Below, piece after piece: positions 39,750-48,742 of a DNA stretch of 64,000 nt. Positions within the stretch are counted from its first letter, which is position 1. Each line of letters begins with the position of its first letter. The DNA lies in the NCBI RefSeq assembly GCF_035944355.1, contig NZ_DASZBH010000016.1, positions 186,001 to 250,000 of the forward strand, given 5' to 3'. The notes below the pieces were generated by a model. That model was given only the letters and a program-made list of their open reading frames with translations, had not been told where the DNA came from and did no database searches. This DNA comes from Frateuria_A sp035944355. GTDB lineage: Bacteria > Pseudomonadota > Gammaproteobacteria > Xanthomonadales > Rhodanobacteraceae. The position numbers and the translations under genes were made by a program.

Positions 39750-40523
39750 TCAGCTGATCCGTGCCGCCATGCGCCGGTGGCCGACCAGCTGCGCCCAGCG
39801 CACGCCCAGATCGATCCACATGAGGTAGGTCGCCTCCATCGCCAGCAAGGCGAGGTAGCGCGGCGTGTATGGCAGGCGAGCCTCGGCCGCCACCGGGTGG
39901 CCGTCGAAGCCCAGCCGGCGCGCCAGCAGCAGGCAACGCGCCAGGTGGTAGCGGCTGGTGAGCAGCGCGACCGGCGGCAGCACCTCGGCGCTGTCGCCGC
40001 CCTGCAGCAACCCGCGCGCGTGGCGCAGGTTCTCCAGCGAGTCGACCGATTCCTGTTCCAGCTCCACCTCGACGTCGCCATGCAGGCCCTGTTGCAGCAG
40101 CCAGGCGTGGCCGGCCTGCGCCTCGCTGCGATCGCCGCCACTATGTCCGCCGAGCAGCAGCACGTGACGCGTACGGCCGGCCCGCACCAGTGCGAGCGCG
40201 CGGGCCAGGCGCTCGCGAAAATCGCCGTCGGGTTCGTCTCCCGCCAGCTGCCGGCCGAATACGAGCAAGACCCGACGTCCGGGCCATGCCGTCGGGCTGT
40301 ACCGGGCGATGCGCCACACGTGCATCAAGTAACCCAACCACACCAGCCCGCCGCTGAGCAGCACCGCGAGCAGCGTCACTGCGGCGGCGTGCAGTACGTC
40401 GGTATCGCGCAGGTAGCGCCAGGGATTGCGATGGACGGGAGCGGCCACGGCGTCGTCAGTTGAGAGCGAACCGCGAGTGTGCGCAGGCGCCCGCGTCACC
40501 GCAATCGTGCACGCCTCCCTCAC
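39750..40523 (-). CDS. YdcF-family (DUF218) membrane protein
   Basis: 257 residues from GTG 40523. Another GTG a few codons later is possible, and the ribosome site does not decide. An N-terminal membrane helix (about residues 46-68) is followed by the DUF218 domain: 'VLLLGGHSGGDRSEAQ', 'QESVDSLENLRHARG' and 'LLTSRYHLARCLLLARRLG' match the family's conserved SGG, N-x-x-E-N and S-x-x-H-x-x-R blocks. ElyC/SanA relatives act in envelope carbon lipid metabolism. The precise role here is unknown. It is divergent from the aryl polyene genes by 72 bases. Confidence 0.82.
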   Translation of the reverse strand: MREACTIAVTRAPAHTRGSLSTDDAVAAPVHRNPWRYLRDTDVLHAAAVTLLAVLLSGGLVWLGYLMHVWRIARYSPTAWPGRRVLLVFGRQLAGDEPDGDFRERLARALALVRAGRTRHVLLLGGHSGGDRSEAQAGHAWLLQQGLHGDVEVELEQESVDSLENLRHARGLLQGGDSAEVLPPVALLTSRYHLARCLLLARRLGFDGHPVAAEARLPYTPRYLALLAMEATYLMWIDLGVRWAQLVGHRRMAARIS

Positions 40524-40595
40524 CTGCCTGAACAGGCGGACGCCACCGCGGGAGCGAGGCTAGGCAAGCTCGTGCACCGCCGCTAGGCTGGCTCG

Positions 40596-41801
40596 ATGCC
40601 GCAACCGATCTCCCCGCTCGCGATCTCCGCCTTCACCGCCACGTCCGCCTTGGGCCGCGGCCTGGAGGCCCATCGCCAGGCCTTGCAGGATGCCCGCTGC
40701 GGCCTGCGCGCCAACGATTTCAGCCAGGCCGAGCTGGCGTGCTGGGTGGGGCGCGTGACGGGTCTGGAGGCAGCGCCGCTGCCCGGCGCCCTGGCCGCGT
40801 GGGAGTGCCGCAACAACCGGCTCGCCTGGCTGGGCCTGAACCAGGACGGTTTCCTCGATGCCGTGCGCTCGGCGTGCGAACGCTACGGCGCCAGCCGCGT
40901 GGCGCTGCTGCTGGGCACGTCCACCGCCAGCATCGGCGCCACCGAGGAGGCCTACCGCCGGCTCGACGCCGACGGCGGGTTTCCGCAGGACATGCTGCGG
41001 CCGCCGATCCACGCGCCGCATTCGCTGGCCGGATTCGTCGCCGAGGCACTGACGCTGGAAGGCCCGTGCCTGACCGTGTCCACCGCGTGTTCCTCCAGCG
41101 CCAAGGTGTTCGCCAGCGCCGAGCGGATGATCCGCCTGGGGCTGGTGGACGCCGCGGTGGTCGGCGGCGTGGATACCCTGTGCGAGAGCGTGCTGTTCGG
41201 CTTCAACGCGCTGGAACTGGTTTCGCGCGCGCCGTGCCGCCCGTTCGACCGCGCCCGCGACGGCATCTCGATCGGCGAGGCGGCCGGCTTCGCGCTGCTC
41301 GAGCGCGTCGACGCCGCGCCGCGCGCGCCGCGCCTGCTCGGCTACGGCGAAGCCAGCGATGCCCACCACATGTCCACACCGCATCCCGAAGGCCTGGGCG
41401 CCGAGATGGCCTTGCGCGATGCGCTGGCGCGCTCGGGCCTCGAGCCGGCGCGGGTCGACTACATCAACCTGCACGGCACCGCGAGCCTGAAGAACGACGA
41501 AGTGGAGGCGGCGCTGATCGCCCGCACCTTCCCGCCGTCGACGCGGGCCAGCAGCACCAAGGGCTTCACCGGCCACACGCTCGGTGCCGCCGGCATCCTC
41601 GAGGCGGTGATCACCTTGCTGACGCTGGAGCACGAGCTGGTGCCCGGCAACCTCGGTGGCGTCGACCCCGACCCCGCCTGCGGCCCGCAGTTCGCCTGGC
41701 GCAACGAGGCACGCACGGTCGAGGTGGCGCTCAGCAACTCGTTCGGCTTCGGCGGCAACAACGCCTGCCTGGCCTTCGCCCGCGCGGATCGCCGCGCATG
41801 A
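40596..41801 (+). CDS. Beta-ketoacyl-ACP synthase of aryl polyene pathway (ApeO-like)
   Basis: 401-residue FabF/KS-II-type condensing enzyme. The Cys-His-His triad is complete: Cys in 'VSTACSSSAKVF' (about residue 165), His in 'NLHGTAS', and His in 'GFTGHTLGAAG'. Such enzymes extend an aryl starter with malonyl units in xanthomonadin/aryl polyene synthesis. It overlaps the following synthase-like gene (ATGA), whose product resembles a chain-length factor, so the two probably form a heterodimer. Confidence 0.88.
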   Translation: MPQPISPLAISAFTATSALGRGLEAHRQALQDARCGLRANDFSQAELACWVGRVTGLEAAPLPGALAAWECRNNRLAWLGLNQDGFLDAVRSACERYGASRVALLLGTSTASIGATEEAYRRLDADGGFPQDMLRPPIHAPHSLAGFVAEALTLEGPCLTVSTACSSSAKVFASAERMIRLGLVDAAVVGGVDTLCESVLFGFNALELVSRAPCRPFDRARDGISIGEAAGFALLERVDAAPRAPRLLGYGEASDAHHMSTPHPEGLGAEMALRDALARSGLEPARVDYINLHGTASLKNDEVEAALIARTFPPSTRASSTKGFTGHTLGAAGILEAVITLLTLEHELVPGNLGGVDPDPACGPQFAWRNEARTVEVALSNSFGFGGNNACLAFARADRRA

Positions 41802-42595
41802 GCCGGTTGCAGGTGTACGTCCAGGGCGTCGGCGTGTGGTCCCCGCGGCTGGCCGATTTCGCCGCCCTGCGCGGCGTGCTCCGGGGCCAGGACATGGCGC
41901 CGCCGCCCGCGCGCCCGCCGGCCTCGCGGCTGCCGGCGAACGAGCGCCGGCGCGCGCCCGAGAGCGTGCTGCTGGCCATCGAGGTGGCCGACCAGGCGGT
42001 CGCCATGAGCGGTCTGGACGCATCGACGCTGGCTTGCGTGTTCGCCTCCTCGCATGGCGACCAGTCGATCACGGATTACATGTGCGCGGTCCTCGCGACC
42101 GCCCCGGCGGAGCTTTCACCGACGCGCTTCCACAACTCGGTGCACAACGCCCCCGCCGGCTATTGGACCATCGCCACCGGCTGCCATGCGCCGTCCAACG
42201 CGGTGTGCGCGCAACAGGCCAGCTTCGGGGCCGGCCTGCTCGAAGCGGCCATCCTGGCCGTGGCCGATGCACGGCCCGTGCTGCTGGTGTGCAGCGATAC
42301 CGCCGGCAGCGGACCGCTGGCCGACGTCACCGGCTGCGTCGCGCCGTTCGCCTGTGCGCTGGTGCTCGCGCCGCAGCCGGGCGCCTGCACGCTGGGCCGA
42401 CTTGATCTGCACCTTTGTCCCGCTAGCATCGCCGATGCATCGTCCGCATCGCCGCTGCCGGCCGACTGGATGGCCAGCAGCCCGTCGGCTTCGGCCTTGC
42501 CGCTGCTGGCGCTGCTGGCGCAGGGCACCGGCCGCTGCCGGCTGATGGCGGCCGCTGCGCTCGGCATGGAAGTCCAATTGGAGAAATGCGCTTGA
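41798..42595 (+). CDS. Beta-ketoacyl synthase-like protein, chain-length factor type
   Basis: 265 residues, shorter than a full ketosynthase. The N-terminal half of the thiolase fold is present ('VYVQGVGVWSPRLADF', 'FASSHGDQSITDYM', 'PTRFHNSVHNAPAGYW'), but no active-site TAC-SS Cys is seen. A conserved 'GCHAPSNAV' occupies a corresponding position. It matches the ApeC-type beta-ketoacyl synthase chain length factor found in aryl polyene clusters. It is coupled to the upstream synthase and overlaps the GT2 gene by 10 bases. Confidence 0.82.
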   Translation: MSRLQVYVQGVGVWSPRLADFAALRGVLRGQDMAPPPARPPASRLPANERRRAPESVLLAIEVADQAVAMSGLDASTLACVFASSHGDQSITDYMCAVLATAPAELSPTRFHNSVHNAPAGYWTIATGCHAPSNAVCAQQASFGAGLLEAAILAVADARPVLLVCSDTAGSGPLADVTGCVAPFACALVLAPQPGACTLGRLDLHLCPASIADASSASPLPADWMASSPSASALPLLALLAQGTGRCRLMAAAALGMEVQLEKCA

Positions 42596-43389
42596 AACCG
42601 ACTTCGCCGCGTTGGTGCGTACTCATCCCCTGCCTCAACGAAGAGGCGGCGATCGAGCGGGTGATCGCCTCGGTGTTGGCGCTGAACGTGCCGGTGATCG
42701 TCATCGACGATGGCTCGGACGACCGCACGCCGCAGATCGTCGGCGCGTTGCCGGTCACCCTGCTGCGCCATCCGGTGCGCCGCGGCAAGGGCGAGGCGCT
42801 GCGCCACGGTTTCCGCGAGGCGCTCAGGCAGGGCTTCGACGCCGTGGTGACGATGGATGGCGACGGCCAGCACCTGGCCGCCGACGTGCCGCGCATCGTC
42901 GCCGCGGCGCAGCGCTATCCCGACCACATCGTGATCGGCGCGCGCCTGCTCGAACGCGAGCAGCAGCCCAAGGGCCGCCGCCGCGCCAACGCGGTGGCCG
43001 ACTGGGGCATCTCCTGGGGCTGCGGCCTGCCGGTGGTCGATACCCAGAGCGGCCAGCGCTGGTACCCGCGCGCCGCGCTGGAGCTGGTCGACCTGCCGGC
43101 GGAGAACTTCGTGTTCGAAGCGGCCATCCTGATCGCCGCCTGCCGCGAAAAGGGCCTGGGCGTGGTGTCGGTACCGATCGCCTCGCGCTACCAGGGCGAG
43201 TTCCGGCTCAGCCATTTCAGCCCCGTGCGCGACGTGGTGCGCATCACCACCTACACCATCGGCCGGGTGATGCATTACGGGAACATCTTCGCCAGCTATC
43301 GGCGCTCGCACGAGGCGCCGCCGACGGTGATCGACGACGAAGGGCTGCTCGCGGTGGAGGCCGGCGAACCGGCGCGCCTGATCCGCTGA
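42586..43389 (+). CDS. Family 2 glycosyltransferase
   Basis: 267 residues with a GT-A fold: 'IPCLNEEAAIERVI', 'VIDDGSDDRT', a DxD-like 'TMDGDGQH', and a C-terminal region without strong membrane helices. It resembles the dolichyl-phosphate-mannose-synthase-like enzymes placed in xanthomonadin and aryl polyene clusters. It may glycosylate the lipid carrier or head group of the pigment. The donor and acceptor are unknown. Confidence 0.87.
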   Translation: MRLKPTSPRWCVLIPCLNEEAAIERVIASVLALNVPVIVIDDGSDDRTPQIVGALPVTLLRHPVRRGKGEALRHGFREALRQGFDAVVTMDGDGQHLAADVPRIVAAAQRYPDHIVIGARLLEREQQPKGRRRANAVADWGISWGCGLPVVDTQSGQRWYPRAALELVDLPAENFVFEAAILIAACREKGLGVVSVPIASRYQGEFRLSHFSPVRDVVRITTYTIGRVMHYGNIFASYRRSHEAPPTVIDDEGLLAVEAGEPARLIR

Positions 43390-43409
43390 CGACGCAGAGC
43401 TCGGGCGGG

Positions 43410-44147
43410 TCAGGCCATGCCGCCGTTGACGCCGATGACCTGCCCGTTGACGTAGCCGGCTGCCTCCGAGCAGAGAAAGGCGACCAGCGCGGCCACCTCT
43501 TCCGGCCGGCCGGCCCGCTGCGCCGGCACCATCTCGCGGATGCGCTCGGGCGGGAAGTGTTCGCCGGCCATGCGTCCCTCGATGACCCCAGGCGCCACCA
43601 CGTTCGCAGTGATGCCGCGCGAAGCCATCTCGCGCGCCAGCGACTTCACCGCGCCGTGCAGGCCGGCCTTGGCCGCCGCGTAATTGGCCTGGCCCCGGTT
43701 GCCGAGCTGGCCGGCCACCGAGCCGACCGCCACCACGCGTCCGAAGCGCGCCCGCGCCATTGGCAGCAGCAGCGGCTGGACCACGTGGAAGAAGCCGTGC
43801 AGCGAGACGTCGATGACCCGCTGCCATTGCTCGGCGGCCATGCCCGCCATCGGCGCATCGTCGTGCACGCCGGCGTTGCTGACCACCGCGTGGATCGGGC
43901 CGTCGCGCAGGAGCGCTTCGGTGGCGAGCCGCGCGGCCGTCGCATCGGCGACGTCGAACACGGTCACCCATGCCTCTCCACCGCGGTCGCGGATGGCCGA
44001 TGCCACGGCCTCGGCGCGCGCCGGCGCGCTGTGGGCGTGCACGATCACCTGGTAGCCGGCCGCCGCCAGCGCGTGGCAGATCGCGCTGCCCAGGTCGCCG
44101 CTGCCGCCGGTGACCAGCGCGCGGCGCAGTGACGTCTTCGTGTTCAT
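43410..44147 (-). CDS. 3-oxoacyl-ACP reductase (FabG/ApeQ-like)
   Basis: 245-residue short-chain dehydrogenase. The NADPH site is 'VTGGSGDLGSAI', and the catalytic Ser-Tyr-Lys are in 'AVGSVAGQLGNRGQANYAAAKAG'. It reduces the 3-keto group after each condensation in the polyene pathway. It is the last gene of the minus-strand arm, ending 20 bases from the convergent glycosyltransferase. The start overlaps the dehydratase gene (ATGA-type). Confidence 0.9.
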   Translation of the reverse strand: MNTKTSLRRALVTGGSGDLGSAICHALAAAGYQVIVHAHSAPARAEAVASAIRDRGGEAWVTVFDVADATAARLATEALLRDGPIHAVVSNAGVHDDAPMAGMAAEQWQRVIDVSLHGFFHVVQPLLLPMARARFGRVVAVGSVAGQLGNRGQANYAAAKAGLHGAVKSLAREMASRGITANVVAPGVIEGRMAGEHFPPERIREMVPAQRAGRPEEVAALVAFLCSEAAGYVNGQVIGVNGGMA

Positions 44148-44584
44148 GGCAGGGCCTCGTGGGGGTGGATCACCGCCGCGCGGCCGCTGGCCAGCACGCG
44201 GCCGGCCTGTTCCACGCGGAAGGCGTACTGGGCGCCGGCATCGTCGGCGTACATGCAATGCGAGTGGACGTCCAGACATGCGTCCGGCGATACGTATTCG
44301 ATCGCCAGGGCGACATCGCGCAGGCTGACCAGCAGACCCGCGCGCACCGTCTCGATGCCACGCGCACGCGCCAGCAACGCGCCGTGCACGGCCATCGCCT
44401 GGGCGCCGAACTCGGCCAGGTGCACCGCGTGCAGGCCATGCGGCCCGCGCAGCGGATGGCCGGGGCGGGCATGCCCGTCGCTGCGGGCGTGGATGGCGTG
44501 CTCGTCCCACGCCAGCACGGCATCGAGCAGGCACATGTCGCCCGCGTGCGGGATCAGGTGCGCCCAGTCACTTTTCGGCAGCAT
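44144..44584 (-). CDS. 3-hydroxyacyl-ACP dehydratase (ApeP-like hotdog)
   Basis: 146 residues, a hotdog-fold dehydratase of the ApeP type: an early 'LIPHAGDMCLLDAVLAW' with the active-site His, and 'HLAEFGAQAMAVHGAL' on the central helix. It dehydrates 3-hydroxyacyl intermediates, probably with the ApeI-like protein at 48437 as partner. It overlaps the MMPL exporter gene by 17 bases. Confidence 0.85.
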   Translation of the reverse strand: MLPKSDWAHLIPHAGDMCLLDAVLAWDEHAIHARSDGHARPGHPLRGPHGLHAVHLAEFGAQAMAVHGALLARARGIETVRAGLLVSLRDVALAIEYVSPDACLDVHSHCMYADDAGAQYAFRVEQAGRVLASGRAAVIHPHEALP

Positions 44585-46928
44585 CGTCGGCGGGCGCGTG
44601 CGGCGCCATCAGGATGGAAAGGCAGAAATGGAAGGCCACGCCCAGGCTGACCGTCAGGCCGATCGCGCGCAGCACGGGGATCGTCGCCCAGGCCAGCATG
44701 CCGAACACCAGCAGCGCCGAGAGCACGCAGACCAGCGTGGCATGCAGCGTGCGACGCTGCTCGGCCGCGTCGCCGGTGTCGCGCTCGAAGAACAGCGCAT
44801 AGTGCAGGCCCAGTCCGCCGGCAAGGATCAGCGCGACCAGATGGAACAGCGAAACCTCCACCCCGGCCACGCGCTCGACCGCCAGCACCAGGAAGGTCGC
44901 CAGCGTCATCGGTGCCAGCACGTGCCAGGCGCGGCGCAGGCTGCGCAAGGCCAGGCCGATGGTCAGCACCAGCAATGCCGCGGCGGCCAGCAGGGCCTGC
45001 AGGATGCGGGTGCGGTAGGCGATCACCAGCGACTCGGCGGCGGCCTTCAGGTCGAGCACGCGCACGCCTCCGCCGCTGCCCTGGGCCAGTGCCGCCAGCG
45101 CCGCCGCATCGTGCACGCCGCTGACCGTGCCCAGGCCCAGCCAGCGGCCGTCTCGCTGGACCAGCATCGCGGCCAGGCGTTGGCCGAGCGGACTGGCCGC
45201 GAACGCACCGGGCGTGAGCGGCGGCAGTACGCGCGCGGTTTCCACGTCGGCGACGAAGGGAGCGAAAAGGCCGCTGCGGAACGGTAGGCCTTCGGTGGCC
45301 TGCGCGAGCGCATGCTCCAGCATGGCGCGGTCGGGCAATTTCTGCTGGCGTGCACGCTGGGTCGAGGTGCTGGGCAGGTAGCGCGAGGGCAGCTCGATCG
45401 CATCGACGGCATGCTGCGCGATCAACCTGTCCGCCTTCGGCTGCAGCCGTTCGGACAGCGCCAGCACCGCGTCGGGCGTGGCCGCTTCCAGGATCAGCAG
45501 GTAGCGCACGTCCGGCGCGCCCAGCGCCGCGCGCAGGCGGGCGTCGCGTTGCAGCAGGTCGGTCGGCAGCGGGGTCAGCGCGGCCAGGTCGTTCTGCCAG
45601 AACGGCCCGCGCGCGAGCCCCAGCATGCCCACGATGAGCACGGCCACCAGCCAGGGGATCCAGCGCGGCCGCGGCAGCGCATCGACCGCCGCGCGCAGGC
45701 GCACCAGCCACGACAGCTCGGCGACGTCGCGCACCCGCGCCGGCAGCAACTGCGGCAGCAGGTAGCGCGTGCTGAAGCCGGCCGCCAGCAGGCCGACGAT
45801 CGTGAACACCGCCAGCTGTTTGAGGCCATTGACGCCCGAGGCATAGAAGGCCAGGTAGGCGATGCACGCCGAGGCGATCGCGGTGAGCAGCAGCGGCCAC
45901 AGGTCGCGCACGCTCGCCACCGCATCCTCGCCCGCGCGACGGTGGCTCAACACGCGGATCGGGTATTCCTGCGCCACGCCGAGCAGGGTGAAGCCGAACG
46001 CCAGCGTGATGCCATGGACCTGCGGGTAGGCCAGCGTCAGCGCGGCGATGCCGGCCAGTGCGCCGCTGGCCACCGGCAGCGCGGCCAGCAGCAGCGAACT
46101 CACGCTGCGGTAGGCCAGCAGCAGCAGCGCAATGAAGCCAAGGGTGGAAATGCGGCCGATCCAATCCGCCTGCTGGCGCGTCTGCGCGCTGGCGACGACG
46201 CTGAAGTAGCCCGGGCCGGATACGGTCAGCCGGGCCGCCCTGCCGCCGGGCAGCGCGCGCAGTGCCGCTTCGATGCCGCCGATCGCCGCCTGCTGTGCGT
46301 CCGGGTCGAAGCCGGGGGCCGTCGTCTGCACCAGCAGCAGCGCCTCGCCCTGTGGCGAGAACCACACGCCCTCGCGCACCTCCGGCGCACGGGCCGGCGC
46401 CCAGCGCTGGGCGAGCTTGAGTACCTCCAGCGTCGGGTCGCGCGGCAGCAGGTCCTTGAGCAGGCTCGCCGCCGGCGAGGACAGGTCGTCCAGCCGCTGC
46501 TCCAGTTCCTCGCGCAGGAACGGCGCGTCCAGCGTGCGCGTATCGAGCGTAGGCGAGAGCAGGTAGCGGTAGGGCAGCAGCTTCGCGTCGAGCGCGGTGA
46601 GGTCGAAGCTGCCGTTGAGCACCTGCGCATAACGGGGGTCGGACTTGAGCTTCGCAGCCAAGCCCTGACTGAGCCTGGCGAGGCTGGCCTCGTCCGCGCC
46701 GGCGATCGCCAGCAGCAGCAGGCGCGAACCGGGGCCCTCGCCCACCTGCTCCATCAGCAGGCGCTGGTCGGGCGTGGTCGGCGCCGGCATGAAGCTGCGC
46801 AAGTCGGTGCTGACGTGAAGCCGCTGCACCACCCACAGGCCCAGCAGGGCCAAGGCCAGCAGCCACGCCGCAGCCAGCAGGGCGACGCGTACGCGCTGCG
46901 GCGTGCCCGGCCTGCCGCGCATGCTCAT
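44568..46928 (-). CDS. MMPL/RND-family lipid exporter
   Basis: 786 residues with about twelve membrane helices and two large periplasmic loops, arranged as in MMPL transporters (first helix about residues 15-35, helices II-VI about 240-370, second bundle about 640-780). A long loop near residues 36-230 carries the substrate domain. In aryl polyene clusters this protein moves the pigment-lipid towards the outer membrane, and the LolA-like carrier upstream supports that. The stop overlaps the dehydratase start, and the start overlaps the carrier stop. Confidence 0.88.
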   Translation of the reverse strand: MSMRGRPGTPQRVRVALLAAAWLLALALLGLWVVQRLHVSTDLRSFMPAPTTPDQRLLMEQVGEGPGSRLLLLAIAGADEASLARLSQGLAAKLKSDPRYAQVLNGSFDLTALDAKLLPYRYLLSPTLDTRTLDAPFLREELEQRLDDLSSPAASLLKDLLPRDPTLEVLKLAQRWAPARAPEVREGVWFSPQGEALLLVQTTAPGFDPDAQQAAIGGIEAALRALPGGRAARLTVSGPGYFSVVASAQTRQQADWIGRISTLGFIALLLLAYRSVSSLLLAALPVASGALAGIAALTLAYPQVHGITLAFGFTLLGVAQEYPIRVLSHRRAGEDAVASVRDLWPLLLTAIASACIAYLAFYASGVNGLKQLAVFTIVGLLAAGFSTRYLLPQLLPARVRDVAELSWLVRLRAAVDALPRPRWIPWLVAVLIVGMLGLARGPFWQNDLAALTPLPTDLLQRDARLRAALGAPDVRYLLILEAATPDAVLALSERLQPKADRLIAQHAVDAIELPSRYLPSTSTQRARQQKLPDRAMLEHALAQATEGLPFRSGLFAPFVADVETARVLPPLTPGAFAASPLGQRLAAMLVQRDGRWLGLGTVSGVHDAAALAALAQGSGGGVRVLDLKAAAESLVIAYRTRILQALLAAAALLVLTIGLALRSLRRAWHVLAPMTLATFLVLAVERVAGVEVSLFHLVALILAGGLGLHYALFFERDTGDAAEQRRTLHATLVCVLSALLVFGMLAWATIPVLRAIGLTVSLGVAFHFCLSILMAPHAPADDAAEK

Positions 46929-47563
46929 CCGCCCTTGCAGAGCGCGGCGAGCGCCTCGCGGGTGGGCGCCGCCGGCATCTTCGCGGCCAGGCTGCCGAGC
47001 AGGTCGACGGCGACGTCGCCGTCGGCCTCCTGCATCCACATGCAGCGCGCTTGTCCGTTCTCGCCGTCGATGCGGATGCTGGCCACGGTACGCGCCACCG
47101 CGAGGTCGCGCGGCGTCAGGATCAGCGACCAGGCGCCGTGCGCGTCGCCGCGGCGGGCGATCGCGAAGGCCTTGCGCAGGCGGCTGGCGTCGCCGCCGAG
47201 CAGGGCGACGAAGCTGTCGACCAGCACCTTCAGCTGCGGCGCGCGCTCCAGCGAGAAGCTGCGCTCGCCCTTGCCTTCGCGCTGCTGGGTCACCTTGCCC
47301 CCGGCGATGCGCGCGGTTTCCGCGTGCGGCTTCTCCACGTGGCGCTCGAGGGTGTCCCCGCCCAGCCAGGCCAGCTCGCCGGAAACCACCAACGGGCGAT
47401 CGAGCACCTGCATGAAGCGCGCCTCGGCAAAGGCGGTGCGCGCGGGCGCGGGGCGGCCGAGCTGGCTGATCAGCGCATCGGTGGCGTCAGGTGCCGAGGC
47501 GTTCGCCGAGCAAGCCAGGGCCAGGGCGCACAGCAGTGCGCTGATCTTGCTGCCAGAAATCAT
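46925..47563 (-). CDS. LolA-like outer-membrane lipid carrier of the pigment cluster
   Basis: 212 residues. The signal peptide 'ISALLCALALACSANA' is followed by a LolA/LolB-type half-barrel domain ('FAEARFMQVLDRPLVVSGELAW', 'LERHVEKPHAETARI'). It probably shuttles the polyene lipid across the periplasm from the MMPL exporter. The start lies 77 bases inside the end of the acyltransferase gene. No later in-frame start keeps the signal, so the overlap is probably real. Confidence 0.82.
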   Translation of the reverse strand: MISGSKISALLCALALACSANASAPDATDALISQLGRPAPARTAFAEARFMQVLDRPLVVSGELAWLGGDTLERHVEKPHAETARIAGGKVTQQREGKGERSFSLERAPQLKVLVDSFVALLGGDASRLRKAFAIARRGDAHGAWSLILTPRDLAVARTVASIRIDGENGQARCMWMQEADGDVAVDLLGSLAAKMPAAPTREALAALCKGG

Positions 47564-48440
47564 AGAAATTGAACCAGTTGTAGGGAACTACGTGGACGTA
47601 ATGTTCCAGTCGCTGGGCATAACGGGCGATGAGTGCGTCCAGCGCCGGGCCGCGGTTGTGGCGCGGGATGTCCACCCGGTCGGCCAGCGGTTCGAACACC
47701 AGCCGGTAGCGCCGGCCGCCCAGGTACAGGCCGAAGCACAGCACCACCGGTACCTTCAGCGAATGCGCCAGCAACCAGGGCCCCACCGGGAACGGCGCGT
47801 TCTGGCCGAGGAAGGGAACGTGCCGCAAGGCCTCGTGGGCGCGCCCGCGGTCGGCCAGCAACGCCACCAGCGCGCCGTGCTGGCAGGCCTCGTTGATGGC
47901 CAGGGTGATCGAGGTGCCGTCCTGCGAGGCGTCGATCACGCAAGCGCCCACGTCCGGCGCGAGCGCTTCGAGCAGTTCGGTCATCGCCGGGGTCTTCTGC
48001 TTGTCCAGCAGCACGCGCAGCGGCATTTCCGGGCGGCGCGCGCCGATCGCGCGCAGCGCCTCGAAACTCCCTTGGTGCGAGCCGAAGAGGAGCACGCCGC
48101 GGCCTTGCGCCAACCGTTCGTCGAGCATCTCCAGGCCGACGGTCTCGATCTCGAAATTCTTCTCGCCGTGGGCGAGCAGGAAGATCCGGTCCAAGGTCGT
48201 GGCCGCGAAGCAGTGGATGTGCCGCATCACCTCCCAGGACGAGGCGCGCCGGCCGAATACGCGGCTCAGGTAGGCGCGCGAGGCGGTCCGCTCGGGTTCC
48301 CGCCGCAGGAAGAAATAGAGCGTGATCGGATAGAGGAACAGCCGCCCGAACCGCCGCCCGCCATGCAGCGCGATGCTGCGGATCAGCCACAGCGCGAAAC
48401 GGCCGCCGCCCTCGGGCCGGCTTTGCCAATGATGATTCAT
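47487..48440 (-). CDS. LpxL/HtrB-family acyltransferase of the pigment cluster
   Basis: 317 residues with an N-terminal membrane-associated helix and the HX4E catalytic site in 'LFGSHQGSFEALRAIG' (about residue 120). The rest matches the lysophospholipid/lipid A acyltransferase family, as in ApeJ/ApeK-type enzymes. It probably transfers the finished polyene to a lipid anchor. It overlaps the LolA-like gene at its 3' end and the ApeI-like gene at its start. Confidence 0.85.
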   Translation of the reverse strand: MNHHWQSRPEGGGRFALWLIRSIALHGGRRFGRLFLYPITLYFFLRREPERTASRAYLSRVFGRRASSWEVMRHIHCFAATTLDRIFLLAHGEKNFEIETVGLEMLDERLAQGRGVLLFGSHQGSFEALRAIGARRPEMPLRVLLDKQKTPAMTELLEALAPDVGACVIDASQDGTSITLAINEACQHGALVALLADRGRAHEALRHVPFLGQNAPFPVGPWLLAHSLKVPVVLCFGLYLGGRRYRLVFEPLADRVDIPRHNRGPALDALIARYAQRLEHYVHVVPYNWFNFYDFWQQDQRTAVRPGPGLLGERLGT

Positions 48441-48742
48441 GCGTCCGCCGCTCCCTCGACCAGGCCGCGCGCGAGCAGCTGGCTGCCGCGGTGTATCTCG
48501 AAGCGTACCCGTGCGCCTGCCGGCGTCAACTGCAATTGGGCAGTCTCCGCCGGGCCGAGCGGGGCGACGAACTTGGCCTCCCACACGCAGGCCAAGCGCT
48601 CGCCGCGCCAGGCGCGCAGCGCTCGGGCCACCTGTTCGAGCAGCAGCACGCCGGCGACGAGCGGGCGCCCCGGGAAATGCCCGGGCAGGCTCGGGTGATC
48701 CGGCGCGAAGCAAAACGTCGTCTGATAGGCACAGGGGGTCAT
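48437..48742 (-). CDS. Short hotdog 3-hydroxyacyl-ACP dehydratase (ApeI-like)
   Basis: 101 residues: 'HPSLPGHFPGRPLVAGVLLLEQ' is the FabZ/ApeI active-site block (His and the FPG-P-V-G loop). It works with the ApeP-like protein to dehydrate chain intermediates. A dehydratase of this size is usual in aryl polyene clusters. It is coupled by overlaps to both neighbours. Confidence 0.85.
   Translation of the reverse strand: MTPCAYQTTFCFAPDHPSLPGHFPGRPLVAGVLLLEQVARALRAWRGERLACVWEAKFVAPLGPAETAQLQLTPAGARVRFEIHRGSQLLARGLVEGAADA

Noticed and set aside
45312..48698. 1128-residue plus-strand frame opposite the MMPL, LolA-like and acyltransferase genes.
   Set aside because: His/Gln/Arg-rich shadow of three well-supported minus-strand genes.
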